DNA of 64,000 nucleotides from Bacillus sp. OV166 (GCF_900177675.1 NZ_FXWM01000001.1:2551001-2615000), one strand, 5' to 3'. Shown: positions 42,714-51,046, counted from the first letter of the stretch. Translations and numbers: made by a program. The notes: a model not told the origin generated them from the letters alone.

Positions 42714-43613
42714 ATGTCAAAAAATCAACTAGCAACATTACCACTAACACCGGAAATTTCAGAAGCATTTGCACCGGCTGTGCTGGAAGTTATCCGCACA
42801 TCAATTGCACCAACAGCTACAGACACTGAGTTTTTATTATTTGCTCACAAAGCAGCTTCATATGGTTTGGATCCGTTTAAAAACGAAATCTTTTTCATCA
42901 AATACGGAAACACCGCTCGCATTCAGTTTGCAGCTGAGGCCTACCTAGCAAAAGCCAGGGCAATGGAAGGATTTCAACCACCTGATACGCAAATGGTCCA
43001 TGAAAATGATGAATTTAAAATTGCAATGAATAAAGAAACAAAAGAATTAGAAGTTACTTTACATGAGATCGGCTTTCCAAGAGGCAAGATTATCGGTGCA
43101 TATTCTATTGCATACAGAGATGGGCACCGTCCAGTGACTGTTGTATTGGACATCGAAGAAGTGGCCCATATGTTTACAGGACAAAACAAAGACAACTGGA
43201 ACAAATGGACATCAGATATGTTTGGAAAACATGTACAGCAACGTGCTCTAAAAAAGCAGTATGGTCTTGAATTTGATGATGAAACCATTACTAATGGTTC
43301 ACAGGAAAACACAATTCCAGTGTACAAGTCACAAGAGCGAAAAGATATCACTCCTAACCACGATGTGATTGATGTTCATCCTCAACAACAACCGCAAGAC
43401 GAAGGAGCTGCAAAGTTGAAAGCAGTCCGCACAGAGGTATCTAAAAAATTCAAAAAGTTAGGTATCGACAAAGAAAATCAAACGGAATATGTGGAAAAGC
43501 ACATTAAAGATTTTAAAGGTTCACTCTCCGATTTTGTTGGTTTAAGCCAATTACTTGACATGCACATCGAAATGCAGGAAGCACAAGCCAGTGATGGCGA
43601 CATGTTGGATTAA
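42714..43613 (+). CDS. bet: Single-strand annealing protein, Bet/RecT type
   Basis: 299 residues. The KAASYGLDPFKNEIFFIKY, IQFAAEAYLAKARAMEGF and KRALKKQYGLEF-like blocks match the Bet family of phage recombinases, with an acidic variable C-terminus. It anneals complementary strands during recombination and replication. Neighbours (SbcC-like ATPase, MBL hydrolase) are the usual partners in Bacillus phages. Confidence 0.92.
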   Translation: MSKNQLATLPLTPEISEAFAPAVLEVIRTSIAPTATDTEFLLFAHKAASYGLDPFKNEIFFIKYGNTARIQFAAEAYLAKARAMEGFQPPDTQMVHENDEFKIAMNKETKELEVTLHEIGFPRGKIIGAYSIAYRDGHRPVTVVLDIEEVAHMFTGQNKDNWNKWTSDMFGKHVQQRALKKQYGLEFDDETITNGSQENTIPVYKSQERKDITPNHDVIDVHPQQQPQDEGAAKLKAVRTEVSKKFKKLGIDKENQTEYVEKHIKDFKGSLSDFVGLSQLLDMHIEMQEAQASDGDMLD

Positions 43614-43616
43614 TCC

Positions 43617-44360
43617 ATGAAAGTAGATATCTTAGCATCGGGATCCGGGGGCAATTGCATCGCTCTCAGGTCCTCTGAAGCTACTATTCTAGTGGATGTA
43701 GGAATAGCCAAAACGAAGGTTGAGAAACGGCTTCTTGATGTAGGTATTCGTCCAGATAGCATCAGAGCCATTTTAATAACACATGCTCACTCAGATCACG
43801 TCAAAGGCTTACCACTTGCCAACAAATATAAGATTCCTGTTTATGCTGCTGATGGTGAATGGAAATCCCTAAAAGGCGTGGAAGAGGACTTACAGCGACC
43901 AATTAAAGCAGGCTCGGATATAAACATTGATGATTGGTACATCGAATCATTCAAAACTCACCATGACGCATACAGCCCCCTTGGGTACGTTCTCAGTGAT
44001 TACAAAGGGCAGAAGTGTTCCGTCTGTTTAGATACAGGTCATGTGGATCAAAATATGCTGGCCACAATGGAATTTTCAAACATCTACATTATCGAGGCTA
44101 ACCATGAACCTAATATGGTTGAAGTATCTGATTATCCCAACAGTGTTAAAGCCAGGATACTTTCTCACATTGGACATTTGAGTAATGAGCAAACCGCAGA
44201 AACGCTTTCTAAGCTAATTTCAGGTCTCGGTGAACAAATATACCTGACACATCTATCAAGCAATAACAACATGCCTGCGCTGGCTGAAATGACGGTAAAA
44301 AGAGCATTAGCAAGAAAAGGATTTAAAGTTGGTACACATTATCATTTAGAGGTGATTTAA
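43617..44360 (+). CDS. MBL-fold metallohydrolase (YycJ-like)
   Basis: 247 residues. The metal site is THAHSDH near residue 56, with VCLDTGHV and ILSHIGHLSNEQTAE further on. It is close to YycJ/WalJ-type hydrolases, which may be 5'-3' exonucleases. In phages it sits beside bet and may supply the end-resection step. Confidence 0.9.
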   Translation: MKVDILASGSGGNCIALRSSEATILVDVGIAKTKVEKRLLDVGIRPDSIRAILITHAHSDHVKGLPLANKYKIPVYAADGEWKSLKGVEEDLQRPIKAGSDINIDDWYIESFKTHHDAYSPLGYVLSDYKGQKCSVCLDTGHVDQNMLATMEFSNIYIIEANHEPNMVEVSDYPNSVKARILSHIGHLSNEQTAETLSKLISGLGEQIYLTHLSSNNNMPALAEMTVKRALARKGFKVGTHYHLEVI

Positions 44361-44570
44361 GTGGAAGAAGCAGAGTGGGAGAGCATCGAAGCTTATTACA
44401 TTGCTAGGCTTAATAAAGAAAAGGAAAAAGTGATTGATTTAACTGAAATAATCAATAAACAAAACAAAGTACTCGAACAAGTAAACTTTCACATTCAACT
44501 CTTATCCAGGACCTTGAAAACAGCTTGTAAAGAAATTGATAGATACAGAGAATTGGAGAAAGCAAAATAG
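44361..44570 (+). CDS. Short coiled-coil phage protein
   Basis: 69 residues, acidic start then a continuous coiled coil. GTG start directly after the MBL stop, AGAGGTGATTTAA upstream. Function unknown. Confidence 0.65.
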   Translation: MEEAEWESIEAYYIARLNKEKEKVIDLTEIINKQNKVLEQVNFHIQLLSRTLKTACKEIDRYRELEKAK

Positions 44571-44585
44571 ACAGGATGATTACTC

Positions 44586-45443
44586 ATGGCAAACCCACAA
44601 ACTGAAAAAGGTTATACCAAGGTTGCTAATGAGATATTAGAACACATCTCAAAAACCGATCTCAACGGTACGCAAATGCGAATTGTCTTGGTGATATGGC
44701 GCTATACATATGGCTTCAGTAGGAAACAGCACGAATTATCACTTACTTTTCTCTCTGAAGCGATAGACACCAGGAAGAGTCATGTCGACCGAGAACTCAC
44801 GGCTTTAATAGAACGCAAGATTGTTAGTATCGTTGGGATCGGTTCAAGGAGGGGAAGGGTTTTGAGCTTCAACAAGAACTACGAAGAATGGCAAGAACGT
44901 CCTACAGATGTAGTACATCAATCATCGTCCCACAATAGTAGTACATCATCGTCCACTACCTGTAGTACGATATCGTCCCACATTTGTGGTACCAAGAAAG
45001 AAAGTATTAAAGAAAATATTAAAAAAAATACTCGTCAACAAAAAACGTATGACGAGGACAGCAGTTATTTTAAAATGGCCCTTTACTTCTTTGATAAAGT
45101 TTCAGCTGTAGCGAATGAAGCTGGCGTAGGACATTTAATTAAAAAAGTTAATCTACAAAAGTGGGCAGATGATTTTAGAAAGCTGATTGAAAATGATGGA
45201 GTAGACAAGCATTTGGCAAAAGCAGTAATGGATTGGGTAACACAAGATGCATTTTGGAAAACAAATGTTTTATCTGCTAAAAAGCTTCGGGAGAAATTCA
45301 GTGAACTTGCTATTAAAATGAAAAACTCCCAAAAAAATAAAATACCAAAACCAATTCAACACTTAGATACAAGAGATAAAGATATTGAGTTTCAAAAATG
45401 GTGTGCGAATGGAGGCAATCCAGATGAATTTAACTGGACATGA
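44586..45443 (+). CDS. Phage replication initiator, lambda O type
   Basis: 285 residues. The first 100 residues are a winged-helix O-type DNA-binding domain (GYTKVANEILEHI, TQMRIVLVIWRYTYGF, DTRKSHVDRELTALIERKI). A linker of about 40 residues rich in Ser, Thr and His is encoded by the iteron array at 44896-44995. The C-terminal helical domain should recruit the DnaB helicase, whose gene overlaps the end by 20 bases. It resembles lambda O, whose origin also lies inside the gene. Confidence 0.9.
   Translation: MANPQTEKGYTKVANEILEHISKTDLNGTQMRIVLVIWRYTYGFSRKQHELSLTFLSEAIDTRKSHVDRELTALIERKIVSIVGIGSRRGRVLSFNKNYEEWQERPTDVVHQSSSHNSSTSSSTTCSTISSHICGTKKESIKENIKKNTRQQKTYDEDSSYFKMALYFFDKVSAVANEAGVGHLIKKVNLQKWADDFRKLIENDGVDKHLAKAVMDWVTQDAFWKTNVLSAKKLREKFSELAIKMKNSQKNKIPKPIQHLDTRDKDIEFQKWCANGGNPDEFNWT
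44896..45034. repeat. Origin-like iteron array A inside the replication initiator gene
   Basis: Four 24-bp imperfect palindromes: 44896-44919, 44924-44947, 44948-44971 and 44972-44995. The half-site is ATCGTMCYACA and its reverse complement, with two bases between. The last three are contiguous and the period is 24 bases, so they encode eight-residue repeats. A purine- and A-rich stretch (45000-45030, AAAGTATTAAAGAAAATATT and similar) follows and could be the unwinding region. It matches array B at 53919. Confidence 0.85.
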
Positions 45444-46710
45444 CATAGAAGCTGAACAATCGGTGCTGGGTGCGATCTTCCTTGAAGCTTCAGTTATGGA
45501 CGATATCACTTTTTTAGAAGAACGTGATTTCTCTGTCCCGCGTCACCAGTCGATCTATAAGGTTATGAGGTACCTAGAAAAGAAAGGTCAACCTGTCGAT
45601 ATAATCACCGTAACCAATGCAATAGCTAAATTCGGAAACGTAGAGGATTTGGGTGGGGTTTCGTACCTTTCAAAACTAGCAGCATCCTGTCCTACTACGG
45701 CAAATACTGAATATTACGCTCGGATCGTTCGCTCCAAAGCCATGGAAAGACGAACAAGAAACATGGGCGATATTATTTCAGGCATGTCTAGGGATGATTA
45801 CGAAACAGATGAGGAGTTTTTCTCGAATATTGAAAACCTAATAGCCGAACTGAGGCCACAGGATAATGCAAAAATGCTTAATTTTTCCGAAACAAAAGAA
45901 GAGTATTATACACACCTCAAAACGCCGGCGGAATTTATTAAAACTGGATTCGATGAGTATGACAAATGGGCACAAGGTTTATGGAGAGGTTGGCTATTTA
46001 TCAGTGCCGGCCGGCCGTCTGTAGGGAAAACTGCCTTAGCTTTGCAAAGAATATACGGTGTGGCTAAACAAAATCAGGGATGCGTTCTTGTTTGGAGTCA
46101 AGAAATGAAACGAAATGCTTTAAAGGATCGAATGATGTCCGCACAGACAGGAATAGCATTCCAAAAAATCAAAATGAAAAACTTGAATGAAAAGGAACAA
46201 TCTTTAGTCAATTTTGCTTATGACGAATATGTGCACTTGCCTATTTTCATGCAAGATTCTTCTGGTGTAACCATTGACGAGATTAAAGCAACAGCAAAGC
46301 AATTTAAAAAGAAATACGGAAAGATTGCCATGATTGTTGTTGATTATCTGCAAATCATGAATATCCCTCAAACCAAAGGCGATACAAGAGCATTAGCCAT
46401 CGGACGTGTGACTGGACAAGCAAAACAAATTGCCATGGATATGGATTGTTGTTTCATGATGTTGTCCCAAATGACAAGGGAATCAGATAAAAGAGGACGG
46501 CCATTACTCTCTGATCTAAAAGAATCTAGCTCCATTGAACAAGATGCAGACGTTGTTGAATTCTTGTGGAGTGAGGGAGAAAAAACAACACAAGGGAAAA
46601 TAATCATTCAAACCTTCGCTAAAGGCCGCGATGTCGGTGTTAATGAGTTCAAGCTTCTTTTCATGAACTGGAAACAGAAATTCACCGAAATTCCAGATGA
46701 AATTAAATAA
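45424..46710 (+). CDS. dnaB: Replicative DNA helicase, DnaB family
   Basis: 428 residues from the ATG at 45424 with GGAGG eight bases upstream. An N-terminal DnaB domain (AEQSVLGAIFLEASVMDDI) is followed by a RecA-like helicase core: Walker A GRPSVGKTALA, VVDYLQIM (Walker B), LSQMTRESDKRGRPLLSDLKESSSIEQDAD (H3/H4). It forms a hexamer that unwinds DNA at the fork and would be loaded by the O-like protein. Confidence 0.95.
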   Translation: MNLTGHDIEAEQSVLGAIFLEASVMDDITFLEERDFSVPRHQSIYKVMRYLEKKGQPVDIITVTNAIAKFGNVEDLGGVSYLSKLAASCPTTANTEYYARIVRSKAMERRTRNMGDIISGMSRDDYETDEEFFSNIENLIAELRPQDNAKMLNFSETKEEYYTHLKTPAEFIKTGFDEYDKWAQGLWRGWLFISAGRPSVGKTALALQRIYGVAKQNQGCVLVWSQEMKRNALKDRMMSAQTGIAFQKIKMKNLNEKEQSLVNFAYDEYVHLPIFMQDSSGVTIDEIKATAKQFKKKYGKIAMIVVDYLQIMNIPQTKGDTRALAIGRVTGQAKQIAMDMDCCFMMLSQMTRESDKRGRPLLSDLKESSSIEQDADVVEFLWSEGEKTTQGKIIIQTFAKGRDVGVNEFKLLFMNWKQKFTEIPDEIK

Positions 46711-46734
46711 TGAAAGTGAAGGAGGACAGACAAA

Positions 46735-46968
46735 ATGACATTTGATTTTGAAGCGATAAAAAACAAATACCTTAATGATAATGGTTCAAAGATCTTTGTT
46801 GGAAATGCAAATGAAATTAGGAGTTTAATTCTTTCTTATGAGGAACAGCAAAAGGCTCTCGAAGAAATGTCCAAAGAATTAAGGGTCGCTAATGGCATGA
46901 TAAAGGAATTAAAGGCAGAAAGACGTTTGGAACAAAAAAAAACACCCTACGATGATTTGGATGACTGA
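46735..46968 (+). CDS. Phage protein of unknown function, coiled coil
   Basis: 77 residues, acidic N-terminus and a coiled coil in the second half. GAAGGAGG ribosome site. No family recognised. Confidence 0.65.
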   Translation: MTFDFEAIKNKYLNDNGSKIFVGNANEIRSLILSYEEQQKALEEMSKELRVANGMIKELKAERRLEQKKTPYDDLDD

Positions 46969-46971
46969 GTA

Positions 46972-47112
46972 ATGGACTATTCAACAGCTACTAAAAAGCA
47001 ACTCTATGAAATTGCCTTGGACGAGAATAATAGATTAGTTGAACGGTATGCAGCTGTAAAAGAATTGCAGAGAAGGAGGATGAAAGGTGATGACTCGCTT
47101 TGTAGGAATTGA
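46972..47112 (+). CDS. Short phage protein
   Basis: 46 residues, MDYSTATKKQLYEIALDENN then RLVERYAAVKELQRRRM. A helical protein of a type common in Bacillus phage replication regions. It overlaps the RuvC-like gene by 26 bases in another frame. Ribosome site is weak. Confidence 0.55.
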   Translation: MDYSTATKKQLYEIALDENNRLVERYAAVKELQRRRMKGDDSLCRN

Positions 47113-47668
47113 CCCATCAACTAAAACAGGGTTTATCGCAATAGATCAATCAGGACAGGTCGTCCGGGCTAAAGAGCTTACTGGCGTTGGCTCTGAGGAT
47201 CTGCGTAGGATGTCTACTCTTATCGATGAAGTTATAGCCCATGTTAAGCCCGGCGACTTTATTTGTATAGAAGGTTTTCCCTTTGATACTCAGCGTGCCA
47301 TGTTTGCAGGAGGATTGCACCACGGCATAAGAAACGAATTGTTTAAGAGAAAACTTCCCTATTATGAAGTTGCCCCGAATGCCGTAAAAAAATTCGTTAA
47401 TGTTACTGGTTGGACAGGAGAAGTAGGTAAAAAAGAACGCCTAACAGGACCACAGAAAAAACGAGTTGTTATGAAAGCAGTCTTGGAACATTATTCGTTT
47501 GAGCATAAGAGCGACAACGTAGTGGATGCTTACATTTTGGCTCAAATTGCTCAAGAAATATGGATGGAGCAGAATATATTCCGATTATTACCACAACATC
47601 AAGCAGAAGTGATTCAGCAAATCTTACATCCAGAACCAAAAGCAAAAAAGAAAAAGGCTAAAGCATGA
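47087..47668 (+). CDS. RuvC-like Holliday junction resolvase
   Basis: 193 residues. The RNase H-fold active site is visible: GIDPSTKTGF (first Asp), FICIEGFPF (Glu) and KSDNVVDAYILAQIAQ (final Asp pair). It resolves branched DNA before packaging. Basic Lys-rich tail. The start is GTG 47087 or ATG 47090, both served by an AGGAGG. Coupled to the next gene (ATGA). Confidence 0.88.
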   Translation: MMTRFVGIDPSTKTGFIAIDQSGQVVRAKELTGVGSEDLRRMSTLIDEVIAHVKPGDFICIEGFPFDTQRAMFAGGLHHGIRNELFKRKLPYYEVAPNAVKKFVNVTGWTGEVGKKERLTGPQKKRVVMKAVLEHYSFEHKSDNVVDAYILAQIAQEIWMEQNIFRLLPQHQAEVIQQILHPEPKAKKKKAKA

Positions 47669-47892
47669 GAAGAAAAGATTTCCCTGTCACCATCCACCGT
47701 CAAAGGAAGCATGAGGCGGAACAAGCCATAAAAGACCTGGAGGAAAGAGGATTTGTCCTTATCTTTCCACTAACGGAACTAAAAAGCGATGGAAAAACCT
47801 TTACCCGGGATTCTTATAACAGAAAAATCTTTGTTGAAAATACCGAAAACAGTTGCTGGATTGCGAAAATGAGAAAGGTTGAAGAAGCATGA
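47665..47892 (+). CDS. Phage protein of unknown function
   Basis: 75 residues with ATGA overlap on both sides. VTIHRQRKHEAEQAIKDLEE and RDSYNRKIFVENTENSCWIAKM suggest a small alpha/beta fold. Not recognised. Confidence 0.7.
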   Translation: MRRKDFPVTIHRQRKHEAEQAIKDLEERGFVLIFPLTELKSDGKTFTRDSYNRKIFVENTENSCWIAKMRKVEEA

Positions 47893-48014
47893 AATTAGTT
47901 AGTTGCAGCAGGTGTGGAAATGTATTGGCTAGCAATAAAACGGTCGTGATTGAGCAAAAACGAGTTTGTCATGAATGTAGGAAAAAGGCGAGTCAGGCAA
48001 TAACCAAAATTTAA
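47889..48014 (+). CDS. Zinc-ribbon phage protein
   Basis: 41 residues with two Cys pairs: CSRC at residues 6-9 and CHEC near residue 27. A typical four-Cys ribbon. Coupled to the upstream gene. Confidence 0.7.
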   Translation: MKLVSCSRCGNVLASNKTVVIEQKRVCHECRKKASQAITKI

Positions 48015-48047
48015 TAGGTTACTCCAAACTGTTTAGGAGATGTGCTT

Positions 48048-48257
48048 ATGGACGATATCGATTACCAGGCACTAACGGAAAAACTTGCCAATGTGACCAT
48101 ACAGAATAAGCAGTTGCGCCGGGCCAATATCAATAAGGATAAAACAATCAGGCATTTAGGAAGAGTGATTAAGAAACTCAAAGATGCTGCTGCTAAGGAC
48201 CGGAAGCCGCATTATAAAAACAGCAAAAGAGGAGCTAAAAAAGGAGGGAAAAATTAA
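48048..48257 (+). CDS. Basic coiled-coil phage protein
   Basis: 69 residues; a short coiled coil then a Lys/Gly-rich tail (KNSKRGAKKGGKN). Probably nucleic-acid binding. Its stop overlaps the next start (TAATG). Confidence 0.65.
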   Translation: MDDIDYQALTEKLANVTIQNKQLRRANINKDKTIRHLGRVIKKLKDAAAKDRKPHYKNSKRGAKKGGKN

Positions 48258-48346
48258 TGGAAGTTGTATATCAGCATCCTTGGTGGACAACCTTAGGGGT
48301 CATCATTGCTTTTGGTTTTTTGAGTGAAATTGGACGGAAGAAATGA
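48257..48346 (+). CDS. Tiny membrane phage protein
   Basis: 29 residues with one transmembrane segment (WWTTLGVIIAFGFLSEI). AAAGGAGGG ribosome site. Function unknown. Confidence 0.6.
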   Translation: MEVVYQHPWWTTLGVIIAFGFLSEIGRKK

Positions 48347-48400
48347 TGTGCCTTTGACCCATATTGTGAAGTAAATAAATGTCAATTATTGTGAATGTAT

Positions 48401-48430
48401 AAAAAAAATAAAGCCAGGAAACTCCTGACT
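48401..48430 (-). terminator. Terminator of the Spo0E-like gene
   Basis: On the minus strand AGTCAGGA pairs with TCCTGGCT, followed by a long T-run. Confidence 0.75.
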
Positions 48431-48443
48431 AAATTCTTATACT

Positions 48444-48641
48444 TCATGAGGCTTTGCTTATTCTATCTTTATCGTAATTAGAAACATGCTTCATATGTAG
48501 GTTTAGTAATTTATCTAATTCTTGGCTATATGATATTGTTTCAGGGCTATTGATACCTTTACTTTTTGCAACATTCACCAATGTTTCTTTCATTACATTT
48601 ATACGTTTTAACAAGGATAATTCAAGTGTATATTTGTTCAT
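48444..48641 (-). CDS. Spo0E-like aspartyl-phosphate phosphatase
   Basis: 65 residues. The Spo0E family signature S-Q-E-L-D is in ISYSQELDKLLNLHM, with the paired helix LLKRINVMKETLVNVAKSKG before it. Spo0E-type phosphatases remove phosphate from Spo0A and delay sporulation. It lies on the minus strand inside a rightward phage operon, behind its own regulatory region and terminator, so it is probably expressed in the lysogen and may keep the host from sporulating. Confidence 0.82.
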   Translation of the reverse strand: MNKYTLELSLLKRINVMKETLVNVAKSKGINSPETISYSQELDKLLNLHMKHVSNYDKDRISKAS

Positions 48642-48722
48642 TTTTTTAAAATTCTCCTAGATAAAATTATTGATTTTATCACACTAAAACATTATAGAAT
48701 AAATTTCGGATTATGAAATAGA

Positions 48723-48786
48723 TTCGACAAATGTTGTCGAAATTAGACATAGGTTAAAACTGCACAATACGAGAAAACTGTACAAT
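48723..48786. promoter_or_regulatory. Palindrome and direct repeats upstream of the Spo0E-like gene
   Basis: TTCGACAA and TTGTCGAA (48723-48741) form a perfect 8-bp inverted repeat with a 3-base centre. Just right of it AAAACTGYACAAT occurs twice (48756-48768 and 48774-48786) with an 18-base period. Operator sites for an unknown regulator are likely. Apart from the YjcZ-like gene below, the 48642-49116 gap holds no other feature. Confidence 0.5.
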
Positions 48787-48891
48787 TGATGGAAAAGACG
48801 ACAAAAAAGAAGCGTGAAAAAACACACTTCCACTAAAAATTAAGGTGTTAGATTCTAGATTTGGGCATGGTGCTTAAACCCTATTTATTAA

Positions 48892-48972
48892 TTAGTAACT
48901 ACCACCCATTAAAGACGCACCAACAATAATTAATAGGATGAAGAGGACAACAATTAAAGCAAAGTTGCGCAT
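48892..48972 (-). CDS. YjcZ-family sporulation peptide
   Basis: 26 residues, MRNFALIVVLFILLIIVGAS then LMGGSY. The FALIVVLFILLIIVGA core is the hallmark of YjcZ/YjcM-type small membrane peptides of Bacillus spores. A strong AAAGGGGGTGAG ribosome site lies at the right distance. It is host-like cargo beside the Spo0E-like gene. Confidence 0.85.
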   Translation of the reverse strand: MRNFALIVVLFILLIIVGASLMGGSY

Positions 48973-49116
48973 AAGGTCTCACCCCCTTTATTTCAAGCTT
49001 GTACATCTTATGTGAAATATCTTGATACCGAAATGGACAAACATGGAATTATATCAAATAGATTAGTGTATTGCACATTACGAACAAATAATGACGCAAA
49101 AAAGGAGGATAAATCG

Positions 49117-49290
49117 ATGCAGAAACCCTTTCACTATCCTCATATGTATTACAACGAAGTTATTTACTACTTGGAGCAACAATGGCGCCGCCAGTTAACA
49201 GATCACGAAAAGCATGTCCTAATCGAAGGATATAAGTTTGGCAGATTAACAGAAGCAGAAAATGAAATAAAAATCCTTTTTGTGAAGTGA
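49117..49290 (+). CDS. Short phage protein
   Basis: 57 residues from the ATG at 49117, supported by AAGGAGG; an open frame back to 49012 has no ribosome site. YYNEVIYYLEQQWRRQLTDHEKHVLIEGY is helical. Unknown function. Confidence 0.65.
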   Translation: MQKPFHYPHMYYNEVIYYLEQQWRRQLTDHEKHVLIEGYKFGRLTEAENEIKILFVK

Positions 49291-49299
49291 GGTGTATAT

Positions 49300-49749
49300 A
49301 TGAAAACGGACCAAAACGAACAAAAGCATTTAAACCATCCGTTTTATCAAGACGCTAATCAATATCGAGAGAAAGTTAGGGTTGGACAAATAGTAAAAGG
49401 ATCCAAGAAATACCCGGAGCCCTTTACAACAGCCTCTTGGAGCAACGAGGAAATTATTGAACACGCTATGCAAGAGAACGTGGATCAAACCCATTATATT
49501 TATGCAGCATTAGAACGAATGCAGGCTTTACAGAATGATTTGCGTGAACTGGAAGAAGAAAACATATGGTTGAACAAACAGCTCTTACAAGCCAAAGAAA
49601 CAATCCGTGACTTGAAAATTAAAGATAGAGTTTCTAAATGTTTAGAGCTGGAAGAACATAATTTACGTCTTGCTCAAGAAATCGGACGTTTGAAAGATGA
49701 TAAGGATTTGTATCAAAAGCTTTTCGTTAAGTGTCAATTAAAGGAGTGA
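49300..49749 (+). CDS. Coiled-coil phage protein
   Basis: 149 residues; about 50 residues of soluble N-terminus then a long coiled coil (about residues 70-140) rich in Leu, Glu and Lys. No catalytic motif seen. Confidence 0.65.
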   Translation: MKTDQNEQKHLNHPFYQDANQYREKVRVGQIVKGSKKYPEPFTTASWSNEEIIEHAMQENVDQTHYIYAALERMQALQNDLRELEEENIWLNKQLLQAKETIRDLKIKDRVSKCLELEEHNLRLAQEIGRLKDDKDLYQKLFVKCQLKE

Positions 49750-49754
49750 GTTTG

Positions 49755-49943
49755 GTGACAGCTGATTCAAAATGCCATAAAACCCGTTGTAGGTGTTTAA
49801 GAACTTTCGAGACTAATAGTGCTCAGAAAGGAAAAGAACAGCTAGAATCAATGACCGACAAACTCAGAATTGATGATAATGAAAAATTAAAAACGAAATA
49901 CAGAGAAACGAATATTGAATGCGATTTGAATAAATGGTTTTAA
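49755..49943 (+). CDS. Short phage protein with Cys cluster
   Basis: About 62 residues from the GTG at 49755, with AAAGGAGTGAG upstream. CHKTRCRCLRTF near the start could bind a metal. It overlaps neither neighbour by more than a few bases. Unknown. Confidence 0.5.
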   Translation: MTADSKCHKTRCRCLRTFETNSAQKGKEQLESMTDKLRIDDNEKLKTKYRETNIECDLNKWF

Positions 49944-49957
49944 AGGAGTGGGGAACA

Positions 49958-50290
49958 GTGAAATTAAATGAATATCAGGAATTGGCTTTGCGAACGCATA
50001 ATGAGGAATTATCACAGCCGCAGGCTCTATGCAATTACTCAATGGGGTTAAGTGGAGAAACGGGTGAAGTTTCTGACATTTTAAAGAAAGGTGTTTTTCA
50101 CGGCCATGAAATAAATCGTCATGATCTTGCTTTAGAAATTGGGGATTGCTTATGGTATATTGCTAACCTTGCAAAATTAGCAGGATTTTCACTGGAGCAA
50201 GTAGCAACCATGAATGTAACCAAATTGATGAAACGATATCCTAATGGTTTTGATAAAGAAATGAGCTTGAATCGGGAAGGAGATTCCTAA
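49958..50290 (+). CDS. MazG-like nucleotide pyrophosphohydrolase
   Basis: 110 residues from the GTG at 49958 with AAAGGAGTGG upstream. The EXXE...EXXD metal site is in GLSGETGEVSDILKK and ALEIGDCLWYIANLA, the MazG fold. It hydrolyses NTPs or dNTPs, and in phages may alter nucleotide pools or ppGpp signalling. Confidence 0.88.
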   Translation: MKLNEYQELALRTHNEELSQPQALCNYSMGLSGETGEVSDILKKGVFHGHEINRHDLALEIGDCLWYIANLAKLAGFSLEQVATMNVTKLMKRYPNGFDKEMSLNREGDS

Positions 50291-50560
50291 ATGGGTTTTT
50301 CCCGAGAAGAACAAGAAACTACAATGGTTTTTGACAACAGTACAGGTAAGTGGAACGTTTACTCGACTGTACCAAAACACATTCGAAAACTATCTAAATT
50401 AACGGAGTTTCTGACCTTAGAATCGGACGGAGATAGACCGGTTGCAATCAAATGTGAGTTATCAGAGAAAATGGTCAGCATGAAAAAAGAACGAGTTTAT
50501 ACTGAGGAACAAAAACAAAAAGTTGCCAATCGATTTGCTAAATCCAGAGAGGAGAATTAA
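50291..50560 (+). CDS. Phage protein of unknown function
   Basis: 89 residues. VFDNSTGKWNVYSTVPKHIRKL, a short beta start, and a charged C-terminal helix. Its ATG directly follows the MazG stop. Confidence 0.65.
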   Translation: MGFSREEQETTMVFDNSTGKWNVYSTVPKHIRKLSKLTEFLTLESDGDRPVAIKCELSEKMVSMKKERVYTEEQKQKVANRFAKSREEN

Positions 50561-50562
50561 TC

Positions 50563-51039
50563 ATGCAAGTAACCGTCAAAGCGCATTTTAATAAACAAAC
50601 CAAGGATAGTAAAAAAGAGCTTATTCAATTTTATGTAAAAGGCGAGGACGAAAAAAAGCCTGAGATTAACCAAATGACTCGTGAAGTGGTTGAGCTGCAG
50701 ATTGAGGGCATTGAGCAGAAGCTTACCTGCGAATTCAGCAAAACCACTAAAGATAGCAAGAAAACAGCATTAGAATTTATTGTAAAAGGAGACACATCAG
50801 CAGACCAATCATTTAACTTTTATAGGAAAGCCGGGTCAGATGTGACGCTTCACGTTGCAGAATCACAAATGAGTATTGAGGAATTTTATGATTCTGAGCA
50901 GTTCGAGGATGGCCCGCATGAAGGTGTGGAATACAAGATCAATCCTGATGGTACCGCCGAGGTTAAACCAGATCAATTAACGCTGGATGATGTGAAAGAA
51001 GAAATTGAAGATGATTTGGATAGCGACCTATTAAACTAG
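50563..51039 (+). CDS. Phage protein with an internal duplication
   Basis: 158 residues. FNKQTKDSKKELIQFYVKGE (near residue 9) is repeated as FSKTTKDSKKTALEFIVKGD (near residue 58), so the protein is built from two copies of a 50-residue beta unit plus an acidic tail ending DDLDSDLLN. No family recognised. GAGAGGAG ribosome site. Confidence 0.7.
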   Translation: MQVTVKAHFNKQTKDSKKELIQFYVKGEDEKKPEINQMTREVVELQIEGIEQKLTCEFSKTTKDSKKTALEFIVKGDTSADQSFNFYRKAGSDVTLHVAESQMSIEEFYDSEQFEDGPHEGVEYKINPDGTAEVKPDQLTLDDVKEEIEDDLDSDLLN

Positions 51040-51046
51040 CAGAAGG

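Noticed and set aside
44586..45443. Low-complexity linker as a frameshift or assembly error
   Set aside because: The frame stays open across it, the 24-base period explains the composition, and both flanking domains are intact.
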